This document shows, one piece after another, positions 29,772-37,728 of a stretch of 64,000 bases of DNA. A model generated the notes under the pieces. It searched no databases, was not told the DNA's origin, and was given only the letters and a program-made list of their open reading frames with translations. A program made the position numbers and the translations under genes. The number at the start of each line of letters is the position of its first letter. Positions within the stretch are counted from its first letter, which is position 1. The DNA comes from Hominenteromicrobium mulieris. Lineage in GTDB: Bacteria; Bacillota; Clostridia; Oscillospirales; Acutalibacteraceae. Where the stretch lies: NCBI RefSeq assembly GCF_020687165.1, contig NZ_JAJEQC010000004.1; one strand, 5' to 3'.

Positions 29772-31562
29772 TTACTTCTGTGCGTCGTAGTAATCCTGAT
29801 ATGCGGTGTAGCCCTGGAGCTCGATGTTCGATGCACGCTTATCGGTGTAGATCTTCTCAATGTCATGAACCTGATTGGACTCAGCAAAGTCTTTCAGATC
29901 CTGAACGAGCTTATCGAACGTTGCGTCGTCGGAAGCCATGATGATCTGCGGGATACGCATCTTGCACTCATCGGCGATAGCCTGTCTTGCCATACCGAGG
30001 TCTTCGGTCGGATCGATCTCAAGAGAGAGGTTGGCGTTTTCGTCGGTCAGGAACTTCTGGCCGGGGACTGCCGGATGGATGGAATCTTCCGGAGTGAAAA
30101 CGTGAGCCTGAATGGAGATAACCCAGCTTCTGGATTCTTCCGGCTGTGCATCGTTAACTGCATACTTCGTCAAGTCAACGTTATCGGCGTGAGCCGGCTG
30201 AGCCCAGAACCAGCAACCTGCTGCGTTCTTTTCGTCAGAGCTAAGCTCTTCTTCCGGCTTCTTGAGGATCGGGTTGCCGTTTTCGTCCTTGCCTTCCCAG
30301 AGGCCGCCCTCAGGACCGTACATCATGTTGATGGAGCCGTCCTTCGTGAGCATCCAAGAATAGAGGTCGAAGATACGCTGCGGGTTTTCAGCCTTTGTGG
30401 TGATGCAGTTGACGTTGCTACCAGGCGTGCCGTTTTCTTCGCCATATACCCAATCTACGCCTTCAGCCGGCGGGAAGATCGGAGAATCCTTAAGCTCCCA
30501 ACCGAGGAGATCGTAGGTGTTGCCGTCTTTCTCCTGAAGGAGGGTACGGAAGTGGTTGGTATCGTCCTGAGAGAAGTCATAGTACAGAACCGCTCCACGG
30601 CCGTTGGAGAGCTTCTCTACGTACTGATCGTTGCTGTCGGTATAAATGGTTTCCGGGAAGAGGCCTTCTCTAAACCACTGGTTAGCAATCTTCAGAGCGG
30701 AGACGTAGTTGTCGTCAAAGACAGCAAGCTTAATGTCGTTATCCGCCTGAGACCAGTATGTATCAACAAGGTTCGGGTTGCCGTAGGAACGATAGATAGC
30801 GGAAACGGTGTTGAAGCCGTTATCGTCCTGTCTCGGGAGCCACGGGAAGATGCTCTGGCCGTCGGAAGTTGTAACGCCCTTGTCCTTAGCATCCAGCATG
30901 AACTGGTGCAGGTCTTCGAGCGTCTTGAGCTCCGGAGAACCGAGCTGCTCATAAACGTCGTGGTTGACCATCCAGCTCGCGTTACCGCCGGTAGCGCCCT
31001 TACGAGCCCAGTTCGGGATACCATAGAGACCGCCGTTAACGGACAGCAGCTTCTGGGAGGATTCGAGGATGTCCTCATCAAAGGAGCAGCCTTCATACCT
31101 CAAGGTGTTGATATCGACGAGCTTGCCGAGGCTGATGAGCTTCTGCCAGTTCGCGTTACGGTCCATGATGATAACATCCGGCAGGTCGTCGGAGGAGATC
31201 ATCAGGTTCAGTCTGGAATCCGCATCGGCTTCCGGGCAGGAATAGTTGACCGTGATGTTGAACTTTTCGTTCATGTACTTCGATGCAGCGTCTTCGCCCC
31301 AGGGCTTAACGGAACCCTGATAGCTGTAATATGCATCAAATTCGTAGTGCTCGGTGGTGTCGTCCGGGCCGGAGGAACCGGTTACCTCGGAGCTTGCGTC
31401 ACCGCCGTCTGTGGATTCCGCTGCGGAAGATTCCGTTTTGGAAGATGTGCTGCTTTCAGCCGTGGAAGAGTTTCCGCCGCCGCCGCAGCCGGCTACTGTC
31501 AGAATCATGGATGCTGCCATGACTGCTGCCAGAGCCTTCAAGAGAGAGTTTCTGGACTTCAT
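29772..31562 (-). CDS. Sugar ABC transporter substrate-binding lipoprotein (LplA type)
   Basis: 596 residues. The signal peptide MKSRNSLLKALAAVMAASM leads to the lipobox LTVAGC, then a Ser/Thr/Glu-rich linker (about residues 30-75) and a family-1 solute-binding fold of the large LplA/polysaccharide kind (DLPDVIIMDRNANWQKL, NPQRIFDLYSWMLTKDG). It captures an oligosaccharide at the membrane surface for the two permeases. AAGGAGG precedes the start. It is the third gene of the operon. The ligand is unknown, but neighbouring rhamnosidase suggests a plant-derived oligosaccharide. Confidence 0.93.
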   Translation of the reverse strand: MKSRNSLLKALAAVMAASMILTVAGCGGGGNSSTAESSTSSKTESSAAESTDGGDASSEVTGSSGPDDTTEHYEFDAYYSYQGSVKPWGEDAASKYMNEKFNITVNYSCPEADADSRLNLMISSDDLPDVIIMDRNANWQKLISLGKLVDINTLRYEGCSFDEDILESSQKLLSVNGGLYGIPNWARKGATGGNASWMVNHDVYEQLGSPELKTLEDLHQFMLDAKDKGVTTSDGQSIFPWLPRQDDNGFNTVSAIYRSYGNPNLVDTYWSQADNDIKLAVFDDNYVSALKIANQWFREGLFPETIYTDSNDQYVEKLSNGRGAVLYYDFSQDDTNHFRTLLQEKDGNTYDLLGWELKDSPIFPPAEGVDWVYGEENGTPGSNVNCITTKAENPQRIFDLYSWMLTKDGSINMMYGPEGGLWEGKDENGNPILKKPEEELSSDEKNAAGCWFWAQPAHADNVDLTKYAVNDAQPEESRSWVISIQAHVFTPEDSIHPAVPGQKFLTDENANLSLEIDPTEDLGMARQAIADECKMRIPQIIMASDDATFDKLVQDLKDFAESNQVHDIEKIYTDKRASNIELQGYTAYQDYYDAQK

Positions 31563-31622
31563 ACTTTGCCTCCTTAAAGAATGCTTCGTCAATACACCTT
31601 GCATTGACAATTTATTTTATGA

Positions 31623-32549
31623 TTAGCCCTTAACGGAGCCGATCATAATGCCTTTTACGAAGTAGCGCTGCAGGAACGGGTAAACGATGATGATCGGAAT
31701 GATCGTAACAAACATCGTAGCCATTGTGATGGAGCGCACGTTGGTCTCCTTGCCCTTCAACATGTTGGCGTCGATGGTGACGCCCATGCCCGCAGAGGCC
31801 ATCTGTTCTGCGAACTTCGCTTCGTTGACGATTCCGAGAAGGACGTTCTGCATCGGCTTCAGGTAATCCTGTGTAATGTACAGGTTTGCCTGGAACCAGT
31901 CGTTCCAATGCTGCACACCGAAGTACAGGGCGATCGTCGCGATGATCGGTGTGGAGAGCGGGAAGTAAATTTTAAAGAAGATGGTTATGTAGTTTGCGCC
32001 GTCGATGAGGGCGGATTCTTCAAGCGCTTCCGGCAGAGACTGGAAGTAGCTGCGCATGAGAATCATGTTCCACAGGTTGACGAGTGCCGGGATGATGTAC
32101 ACGAGGAAGTTGTTCTTGAGACCGAGATTGAGGATCAAGAAGTAGGTCGGCATGAGGCCGCCGCCGAAGTACATCGGGATAAGACACAGCATTGCGTAAA
32201 CTTTTTTGCCTACGAGATTCGTTCTGGAAATTGCGAATGCCAGCATACCGGTAATGAGCACGCCGCCGACCGTACCGATGACGGTACGTGCGATGGTGAT
32301 GAAGTACGCCATCCAGATCTTCTGGTTTGTGAAAACCAGCTCGTAGTTTCTCCACGTAAACTTACGCGGATAGATGGTCAAACCACCAAGGGTGGTATCG
32401 TTGGAGTCGTTCAAGGAAATCGCAAGGGCATTCAGGAACGGGTACAGCGTAAGGACAAGAACCAGAACGATGGTGACGATCATGATGATATCGATCACGT
32501 AGTCGCTGGCCACGCGCTTGGCGCGGATTTTGTTTGGATTTTTTGCCAT
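31623..32549 (-). CDS. Carbohydrate ABC transporter permease (LplC type)
   Basis: 308 residues with six membrane helices; the MetI-like permease EAA loop reads EALEESALIDGANYITIFFKIYFPLS (conserved EAx3DGA...P quoted only in part). The C-terminal YPFLQRYFVKGIMIGSVKG is the usual ending of LplC/YtcP proteins. It pairs with the upstream LplB-type permease, and both would use a shared MsmX-like ATPase encoded elsewhere. It lies 15 bases after the interrupted lplB gene and 60 bases before the binding-protein gene. Confidence 0.95.
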   Translation of the reverse strand: MAKNPNKIRAKRVASDYVIDIIMIVTIVLVLVLTLYPFLNALAISLNDSNDTTLGGLTIYPRKFTWRNYELVFTNQKIWMAYFITIARTVIGTVGGVLITGMLAFAISRTNLVGKKVYAMLCLIPMYFGGGLMPTYFLILNLGLKNNFLVYIIPALVNLWNMILMRSYFQSLPEALEESALIDGANYITIFFKIYFPLSTPIIATIALYFGVQHWNDWFQANLYITQDYLKPMQNVLLGIVNEAKFAEQMASAGMGVTIDANMLKGKETNVRSITMATMFVTIIPIIIVYPFLQRYFVKGIMIGSVKG

Positions 32550-32564
32550 CTCTCTGTTCCCCCC

Positions 32565-33533
32565 TTAGAAAAGCTGTGCTTCGCCGAATTTACCTGCTAC
32601 GTAGTTGGAACCAAGGAGCAGTGCGAAGTTGACGATAGACTTAAATAGACCGGCCGCTGCTGCGAAGGAGAAACGACCCTGGCTGACACCCAAACGATAA
32701 ATGAAGGTATCGAGCACGTCTGCGTATTCTTTCAACATGGAGTTGCCCATCTGCTTGGTGAGCATCATGATCTGGTCGAAGTTTGCATTCAGGATGCCGC
32801 CGACCTGGAAGATGAACATCAGGATGATGGTCGGTTTGATGGACTTAATTGTGATATGTCACATCTTCTGTGCGCGCGTTGCGCCGTCGATATCAGCCGC
32901 TTCATACATATCCTGGCTGATGCTCGTGATAGCGGAGATGAAGATAATCGCGTTCCAGCCAAGCTCCTTCCAGATATCCGTGCACAATGTAATGCCCCAG
33001 AAGTACTTGCCTTCGGTGAAGAAGCCGATCGGTTCTTTAACGACGCCGATCCACATGAGGAACTCATTGATAGCGCCGCCGTCGGTGGACATGAGGTCAA
33101 ACATCAACGTTGCACATACAACCCAAGAGATGAAGTGCGGCAGGTAGCTGACGGTCTGAACCGTTTTTTTCAGCGGCTGGAAGTTCATTTCGTTCAGCAG
33201 CACTGCGAAGAAAATCGGCAGCGGGAAGCCAATGAACATCTTAAGGGCGCTGATGACCAGCGTGTTGCGCATGGCCAGTCCGAAGTACTTATCGGCGAAC
33301 ATGGTCTGGAAGTGTTTGAAGCCTACCCACTGGCTGAAGCCCGGGAAATCACCGAGCTGGAAATCCTGGAAGCCCATAACCACGCCGTACATCGGTACGT
33401 AGCTGAACAGGAGGACTAAGAGGATGCCGGGAACTAACAATATCTGCAGATCCCACTGGGCAAGCATTCTGGAAAAGACGTTCTTTTTGCGTAAGACCGT
33501 ATTTCCACTCGCTTGTGCTTGTTTCAATCTCAT
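32565..33533 (-). pseudogene. Carbohydrate ABC transporter permease (LplB type) interrupted by an in-frame TGA
   Basis: The reading frame would encode about 322 residues of an LplB/YteP permease (WDLQILLVPGILLVLLFSYVPMYG, then QDMYEAADIDGATRAQKM). After KM a TGA at 32859-32861 stands where the family has Trp (TGG), and the same frame then continues without shift through HITI, IILMFIFQVGG and the normal C-terminus FGEAQLF. A single base change therefore splits the gene after the EAA loop. The upstream partner genes are intact. It could be a recent nonsense mutation, a sequence error, or readthrough. The start with GGAG upstream is at 33533; a TTG at 33551 is possible. Confidence 0.88.
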
Positions 33534-33727
33534 CACGCTCCATTTCCACAAAAGATGGAAAATTTTTTACAAAAAGCAGAACTCAAAGCCTGCTTAAAGC
33601 CAAATTTTTTTGAAACCCAACTGCCTTTTGCAGTTTTACGGTTTTCTCATCGAAAGCCCTGAACGATGTTCGGATGGTTTCCAAATTTGTCTAAATTTCC
33701 GCAACAACTTCTTCAGGAATTGTTTAT

Positions 33728-33756
33728 ATTATACACACGCATTCGTAGCAATTCAA
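33728..33756 (-). promoter_or_regulatory. Promoter of the sugar ABC operon
   Basis: Minus-strand -35 TTGAAT (33751-33756) and -10 TATAAT (33728-33733), spacer 17. The -35 is bordered by one copy of a direct repeat shared with the divergent AraC promoter. Confidence 0.65.
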
Positions 33757-33757
33757 G

Positions 33758-33794
33758 GACAAATTATGCAAAGCATATTGACAAATTATGCAAA
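33758..33794. promoter_or_regulatory. Direct-repeat operator between divergent promoters
   Basis: Two exact 15-base copies of GACAAATTATGCAAA at 33758-33772 and 33780-33794, 22 bases apart (about two helical turns). One abuts the -35 of the transporter promoter and the other overlaps the -35 of the araC promoter. This is the expected geometry for AraC-family activator binding with autoregulation. Confidence 0.6.
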
Positions 33795-33805
33795 CCGTGT
33801 ACAAT
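33778..33805 (+). promoter_or_regulatory. Promoter of the araC-family regulator
   Basis: -35 TTGACA (33778-33783) and -10 TACAAT (33800-33805), spacer 16, overlapping the second operator copy. Confidence 0.65.
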
Positions 33806-33847
33806 ATAGGTACAAAAGGTAAATTTTATGGTGAAGTTGGTGGGCAT

Positions 33848-34735
33848 ATGTCACAAAGTACTATCTTAGACACACAAAAATGCGAGCATGAAACCGCATC
33901 CATTTTGAACAATTTTACTATAGCCTTCGGAAAGGTGCATTGGGGCCTCCCAAATTTCGAAAACTTGGATGAATTGTTCGAAAATCAGCAGTTTGTTTTG
34001 ATGCTCTGTGTCAAAGCTTCGTCTGAAAAAAGCGATTTATATTTGAATAACGACATTTTTAATGTAATTACCGGAGGGGTGATATGTGTGCGCCGCAGCG
34101 ATAAAATCCTTTGGAATCACTGCTGCTGCGACAACATGCAGATTCTCTGGCTTCCCTTTACAATGAAATGCGTTTCCGACTGTTCCTGCGAAGACGCCGA
34201 TGTTTTAAATGACTTTTTGTGCGGAAAGCTGAGCCCTGTCGGTTATAATACACAGCTGATCGATTACAGCGACTTTCTCAGAAAGCGCGTTTGCAGCTAT
34301 ACCAAGTGCTGCCTGAACCAAGTTCTTTCCGGATTTATACTGGACTGCATTTTTACCCTTAAGCAAAATTACGACGGCCTCACCAACAAGGACAAAATCA
34401 CCCAATACCTGCTCGACCACGCAACGGAGAAGATCAGCGTGCCGGAACTTGCGAAAAAGCTTTCGATTTCCGAACGCGCACTGTTCTATTATTTTCAAGA
34501 TAACTTCGGTTCCACCCCGAGCAATTACATTAATCGTATACGCATGAACGCCGCCGCAGAGCACATCCACCGCGGGTTATCCGTGAAAGAAGTGACCGAA
34601 ATGTACCACTTTTCGGAATCTTCTGCGTTCTGCCGGTTATTTAAGAAGTACTTCGGCATCACGCCGACGGAATACCGGCAGCTGGCAGAGAAATCGCAGC
34701 TGAAAATCGTCTCGCGGGACGAGCTGAAGGATTAA
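33848..34735 (+). CDS. AraC-family transcriptional regulator
   Basis: About 295 residues from MSQSTILDTQ (33848); an in-frame ATG at 33788 lies within the promoter and is less likely. The N-terminal 180 residues are a ligand-sensing domain rich in Cys (HCCCDN, DCSCEDAD). The C-terminal 100 residues carry the two AraC helix-turn-helices (ISVPELAKKLSISERALFYYF and the VTEMYHFSESSAFCRLFKKYFGITPTEYR region, partly quoted). It is divergent from the sugar ABC operon and most likely activates it in response to the transported sugar. Confidence 0.92.
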   Translation: MSQSTILDTQKCEHETASILNNFTIAFGKVHWGLPNFENLDELFENQQFVLMLCVKASSEKSDLYLNNDIFNVITGGVICVRRSDKILWNHCCCDNMQILWLPFTMKCVSDCSCEDADVLNDFLCGKLSPVGYNTQLIDYSDFLRKRVCSYTKCCLNQVLSGFILDCIFTLKQNYDGLTNKDKITQYLLDHATEKISVPELAKKLSISERALFYYFQDNFGSTPSNYINRIRMNAAAEHIHRGLSVKEVTEMYHFSESSAFCRLFKKYFGITPTEYRQLAEKSQLKIVSRDELKD

Positions 34736-34767
34736 CCGTATATCTTTCACGCGATCCATAGATAACA

Positions 34768-34810
34768 AAACACCGCCCGTTCGGAAAAGCTCCGAGCGGA
34801 CGGTGTTCTT
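34768..34810. terminator. Bidirectional terminator between araC and thrS
   Basis: ACACCGCCCG...CGGACGGTGT stem with internal CGGA/TCCG pairing, T-rich on the plus side and AAAACA (T-rich when read in reverse) on the other. Confidence 0.7.
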
Positions 34811-34834
34811 TATCTTATATTATATTGTATTCGA

Positions 34835-36769
34835 TCAGTCAATGACCTTGTTGTCGCGATCCGGAACAATTTTTTCAAGGAACTGCTCTACGGTCATGGC
34901 GCCGAGGTCGCCCTCTTTGCGCTTACGGATAGAGATGGTGTTGTTTTCGATGTCCTTATCGCCGACAACGACCATGTACGGCACCTTTTCGAGCTGTGCT
35001 TCGCGAATCTTGTAGCCAATCTTCTCGCTGCGGTCGTCGACCTCGCAGCGGAAGCCCTTGTCTTCAAGCTGCTTCTTGACTTCATAGAGATAGTCGAGGT
35101 GGCGGTCTGCGATGGGCAGCAGCTTCACCTGTACCGGGGCGAGCCACAGCGGGAACGCGCCTGCGTACTTTTCGATGAGCAACGCGAGGGTACGCTCGTA
35201 GCAGCCGATGGAGGTACGGTGAATGATGCACGGGGTCTTCTGCTTGCCGTCCTTATCGGTGTAGACCATGCCGAACTGCTCGGCAAGCATCTGGTCAATC
35301 TGAATGGTGATAAGCGTATCTTCCTTGCCGTACACGTTCTTAATCTGGATATCGAGCTTCGGGCCGTAGAACGCAGCTTCGCCGATGCCGATCTCGTACG
35401 GAATCTCGAGGTGATTAAGGATGCGCTCCATGAGGCCCTGTGCCTCGTTCCACTGCTCTTCCGTACCGATATACTTTGCACGGTCATTCGGGTCCCATTG
35501 CGAGAAGCGGTAGGAAACGTCCTCATACAGACCGAGTGTCTTCAGCATGAAGATTGCAAGCTCCAGGCACTTTCTGAACTCATCTTCCAGCTGCTCCGGT
35601 GTGCACATGAGGTGGCCTTCGGAAATGGTGAACTGGCGCACACGGATCAGGCCGTGCATCTCGCCGCTTGCTTCATTACGGAACAGTGTGGAGGTCTCGT
35701 TGTAGCGCAGCGGCAGGTCGCGGTAGGAACGCTTGCGGTTTAAATAAGCCTGATACTGGAACGGGCAGGTCATCGGGCGCAGAGCGAAGACTTCCTTGTC
35801 CTTCTCCTCGTCGCCGAGCACGAACATGCCATCCTTATAATGATCCCAGTGACCGGAGATCTTGTACAGGTCGCTCTTTGCCATAAACGGGGTCTTTGTC
35901 AGCAGCCAGCCGCGGCGCTGCTCCTCGTCCTCGACGAAGCGCTGCAGAAGCTGAACGATGCGTGCGCCCTTCGGCAGCAGGATCGGCAAGCCCTGACCGA
36001 TAACGTCGCTTGTGGTGAAAAGCTCCAGCTCACGGCCGAGCTTGTTGTGATCGCGCTTCTTGGCTTCCTCCATCATGGTGAGGTGCTCTTCCAGCAAGCT
36101 CTGCTTCGGGAACGCGATGCCGTAGAGACGCTGCAGCATCTTGTTGCTTGCATCGCCGCGCCAGTATGCACCTGTGATGGAGGTGAGCTTTACAGCCTTG
36201 ACATTGCCGGTGCGCATGAGGTGCGGGCCTGCGCAGAGGTCCGTGAAATCGCCCTGCTTATAGAAGGAGATGTGCTCGCCCTCGGCAGCGTGCTCACGGA
36301 TGAGCTCCTCTTTATAGTCCTGACCCTTCATGAGCGCCAGTGCTTCCGCTACCGGCAGCTCGAAGCGTTCGATTTCGATGTCTTCCTTGATGATCTTCTT
36401 CATCTCGGCTTCGATTTTTGCGAGATCGTCGTTGGTGATGGCCTGCGGCAGCTCCATATCATAATAGAAGCCGTTATCCACAGCCGGACCGATGGCGAAC
36501 TTTGTGCCCGGGTACAGGCGGTTTACCGCCTGCGCCATGATGTGGGACGCGGTGTGCCAATATGCCTTTTTTCCCTCTTTATCGTCAAACGTCAAAATCT
36601 CTACCTTGCAATCTTCGTTGAGCACGGTGCGCAGGTCGCACACCTCGCCGTTCACTTTTGCGGCACATGCGGACTTATAAAGACCCATGCCGATGCTTTT
36701 TGCGACTTCCGCTACGGAAACGCCGTTTTCAAATTCCTTTTCGCTGCCCTTCAGGTCAACCTTGATCAT
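34835..36769 (-). CDS. thrS: Threonyl-tRNA synthetase
   Basis: 644 residues. Domains in order: N-terminal TGS (MIKVDLKGSEKEFENGVSV), the editing domain with HTASHIMAQAV and the zinc-coupled deacylation site, the class II catalytic core (motif 2 region FRNEASGEMHGLIRVRQF, quoted in part, and PMTCPFQYQAY), and a C-terminal anticodon-binding domain. It charges tRNA-Thr. The start follows AAAGGATT; readings extending into the leader were rejected. Expression is controlled by the T-box immediately upstream. Confidence 0.98.
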   Translation of the reverse strand: MIKVDLKGSEKEFENGVSVAEVAKSIGMGLYKSACAAKVNGEVCDLRTVLNEDCKVEILTFDDKEGKKAYWHTASHIMAQAVNRLYPGTKFAIGPAVDNGFYYDMELPQAITNDDLAKIEAEMKKIIKEDIEIERFELPVAEALALMKGQDYKEELIREHAAEGEHISFYKQGDFTDLCAGPHLMRTGNVKAVKLTSITGAYWRGDASNKMLQRLYGIAFPKQSLLEEHLTMMEEAKKRDHNKLGRELELFTTSDVIGQGLPILLPKGARIVQLLQRFVEDEEQRRGWLLTKTPFMAKSDLYKISGHWDHYKDGMFVLGDEEKDKEVFALRPMTCPFQYQAYLNRKRSYRDLPLRYNETSTLFRNEASGEMHGLIRVRQFTISEGHLMCTPEQLEDEFRKCLELAIFMLKTLGLYEDVSYRFSQWDPNDRAKYIGTEEQWNEAQGLMERILNHLEIPYEIGIGEAAFYGPKLDIQIKNVYGKEDTLITIQIDQMLAEQFGMVYTDKDGKQKTPCIIHRTSIGCYERTLALLIEKYAGAFPLWLAPVQVKLLPIADRHLDYLYEVKKQLEDKGFRCEVDDRSEKIGYKIREAQLEKVPYMVVVGDKDIENNTISIRKRKEGDLGAMTVEQFLEKIVPDRDNKVID

Positions 36770-36805
36770 GATTCTCAATCCTTTCCTAATTCTCTGATAA
36801 AATAA

Positions 36806-37070
36806 AAAGCCCCGGGATCCCTCACTGGGATCTCGGGGCGACACTGCGCGGTTCCACCCGAGTTCCTGCGTGTTAAAACACCCTTGTGTTAACACACAGC
36901 TCGTTCTTCCGCCTTAACGCGGCGGCAACGTCCGCCTTTTCGGTAAACCGTTCGGCGGCGGCTCAAAGGTGGTATTTCGGTTTCGCTTTCCGCGGTGCTT
37001 TCAGCCGGTGGCAACCGCTCTCTTTTGAAAAGACCAGAACCCGAACTTCCTTATCAAAGCCCTTTTCTTG
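36806..37070 (-). promoter_or_regulatory. T-box leader of thrS (Thr specifier ACC)
   Basis: The antiterminator box AACTCGGGTGGAACCGCG is at 36847-36864 (minus strand), followed by a GCCCCGAGATCCC/GGGATCCCGGGGC terminator with a T run (36806-36840). Upstream, AATACCACC near 36966-36974 supplies a threonine ACC specifier. Uncharged tRNA-Thr would stabilise the antiterminator and raise thrS expression. Confidence 0.92.
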
Positions 37071-37075
37071 TCCCC

Positions 37076-37104
37076 ATACTATCACCGTTTTTCTGAAATG
37101 TCAA
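37076..37104 (-). promoter_or_regulatory. thrS T-box promoter
   Basis: Minus-strand -35 TTGACA (37099-37104) and -10 TAGTAT (37076-37081), spacer 17. Confidence 0.75.
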
Positions 37105-37121
37105 CACCCAAGAAAAGAGTT

Positions 37122-37161
37122 TTTCACATAAATTCTTCATTGTCTATTATCATAGACAATG
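37122..37161 (+). promoter_or_regulatory. Promoter and palindromic operator of an XRE regulator
   Basis: -35 TTTCAC (37122-37127), 17-base spacer, -10 TATTAT (37145-37150). A perfect palindrome with 10-base arms, CATTGTCTAT and ATAGACAATG (37138-37161), covers the -10, suggesting autorepression. Confidence 0.6.
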
Positions 37162-37203
37162 AAATGTCTATTTACGCATACAATTTTCGTAGAGGTGATA
37201 CAC

Positions 37204-37443
37204 TTGCTTTGGGAAAATAATATTGTGGGGCAAACAATACGGTCTGTGCGCAAAGCAAAAGGCATGTCGCAAGAGGTTTTAAGCGGCTTTGCGGGCATCG
37301 CGCGCACGCATTTGACGATGATCGAGTGCGGAACAAAGCAGGCGAATTTCTCGACGATATGCAAGATTGCGGAAGCGTTTGACATGCGCCCCAGCGAGCT
37401 TGTCCGCAAAATGGAAGAAGCGGAAGAAAAGCGGGATAAATAG
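37204..37443 (+). CDS. XRE-family transcriptional regulator
   Basis: 79 residues from a TTG start with AGAGGTGAT upstream; an ATG at 37159 in the same frame would add 15 residues but lies in the operator palindrome. The Cro/CI helix-turn-helix is clear: TIRSVRKAKGMSQEVLSGFAG, then RTHLTMIECGTKQANFSTICKIAEAF (partly quoted). The short charged tail EEAEEKRDK ends the protein. It is a small stand-alone repressor, probably self-regulated. Other targets are unknown. Confidence 0.85.
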   Translation: MLWENNIVGQTIRSVRKAKGMSQEVLSGFAGIARTHLTMIECGTKQANFSTICKIAEAFDMRPSELVRKMEEAEEKRDK

Positions 37444-37547
37444 ACCCGCAGAAAAAATTTTTCTTCTAAAAAGCAAAAAAATCGGCTTATATACTGGGCT
37501 CTTGTATAAAACAGAAAGAAACCGTAATTATTTCTTAAATTCTTTGG

Positions 37548-37576
37548 TTGACATATGCAAGGAAAAGAGATAAAAT
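37548..37576 (+). promoter_or_regulatory. rny promoter
   Basis: -35 TTGACA (37548-37553) and -10 TAAAAT (37571-37576), spacer 17, about 150 bases before rny. A small CAGCCG/CGGCTG hairpin with CTTTTTG at 37608-37645 lies in the leader and could attenuate. Confidence 0.7.
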
Positions 37577-37728
37577 TGTACATGGAGTGTTTTACACTTT
37601 TTAAGTCAGCCGTGTTCCGAGCAGTTTATGCGGCTGCTTTTTGTGTGGAACCTTCACAGGGAATAACGCACCCTGCATAACCTAATTTAGTAATTGAATA
37701 TCGAAAACCTTAGCGAAGGAGGTGCCCA

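Noticed and set aside
32859..32861. Selenocysteine at the TGA in the permease
   Set aside because: The family has Trp here, selenoproteins of this class are unknown, and I saw no bacterial SECIS hairpin directly after the codon.
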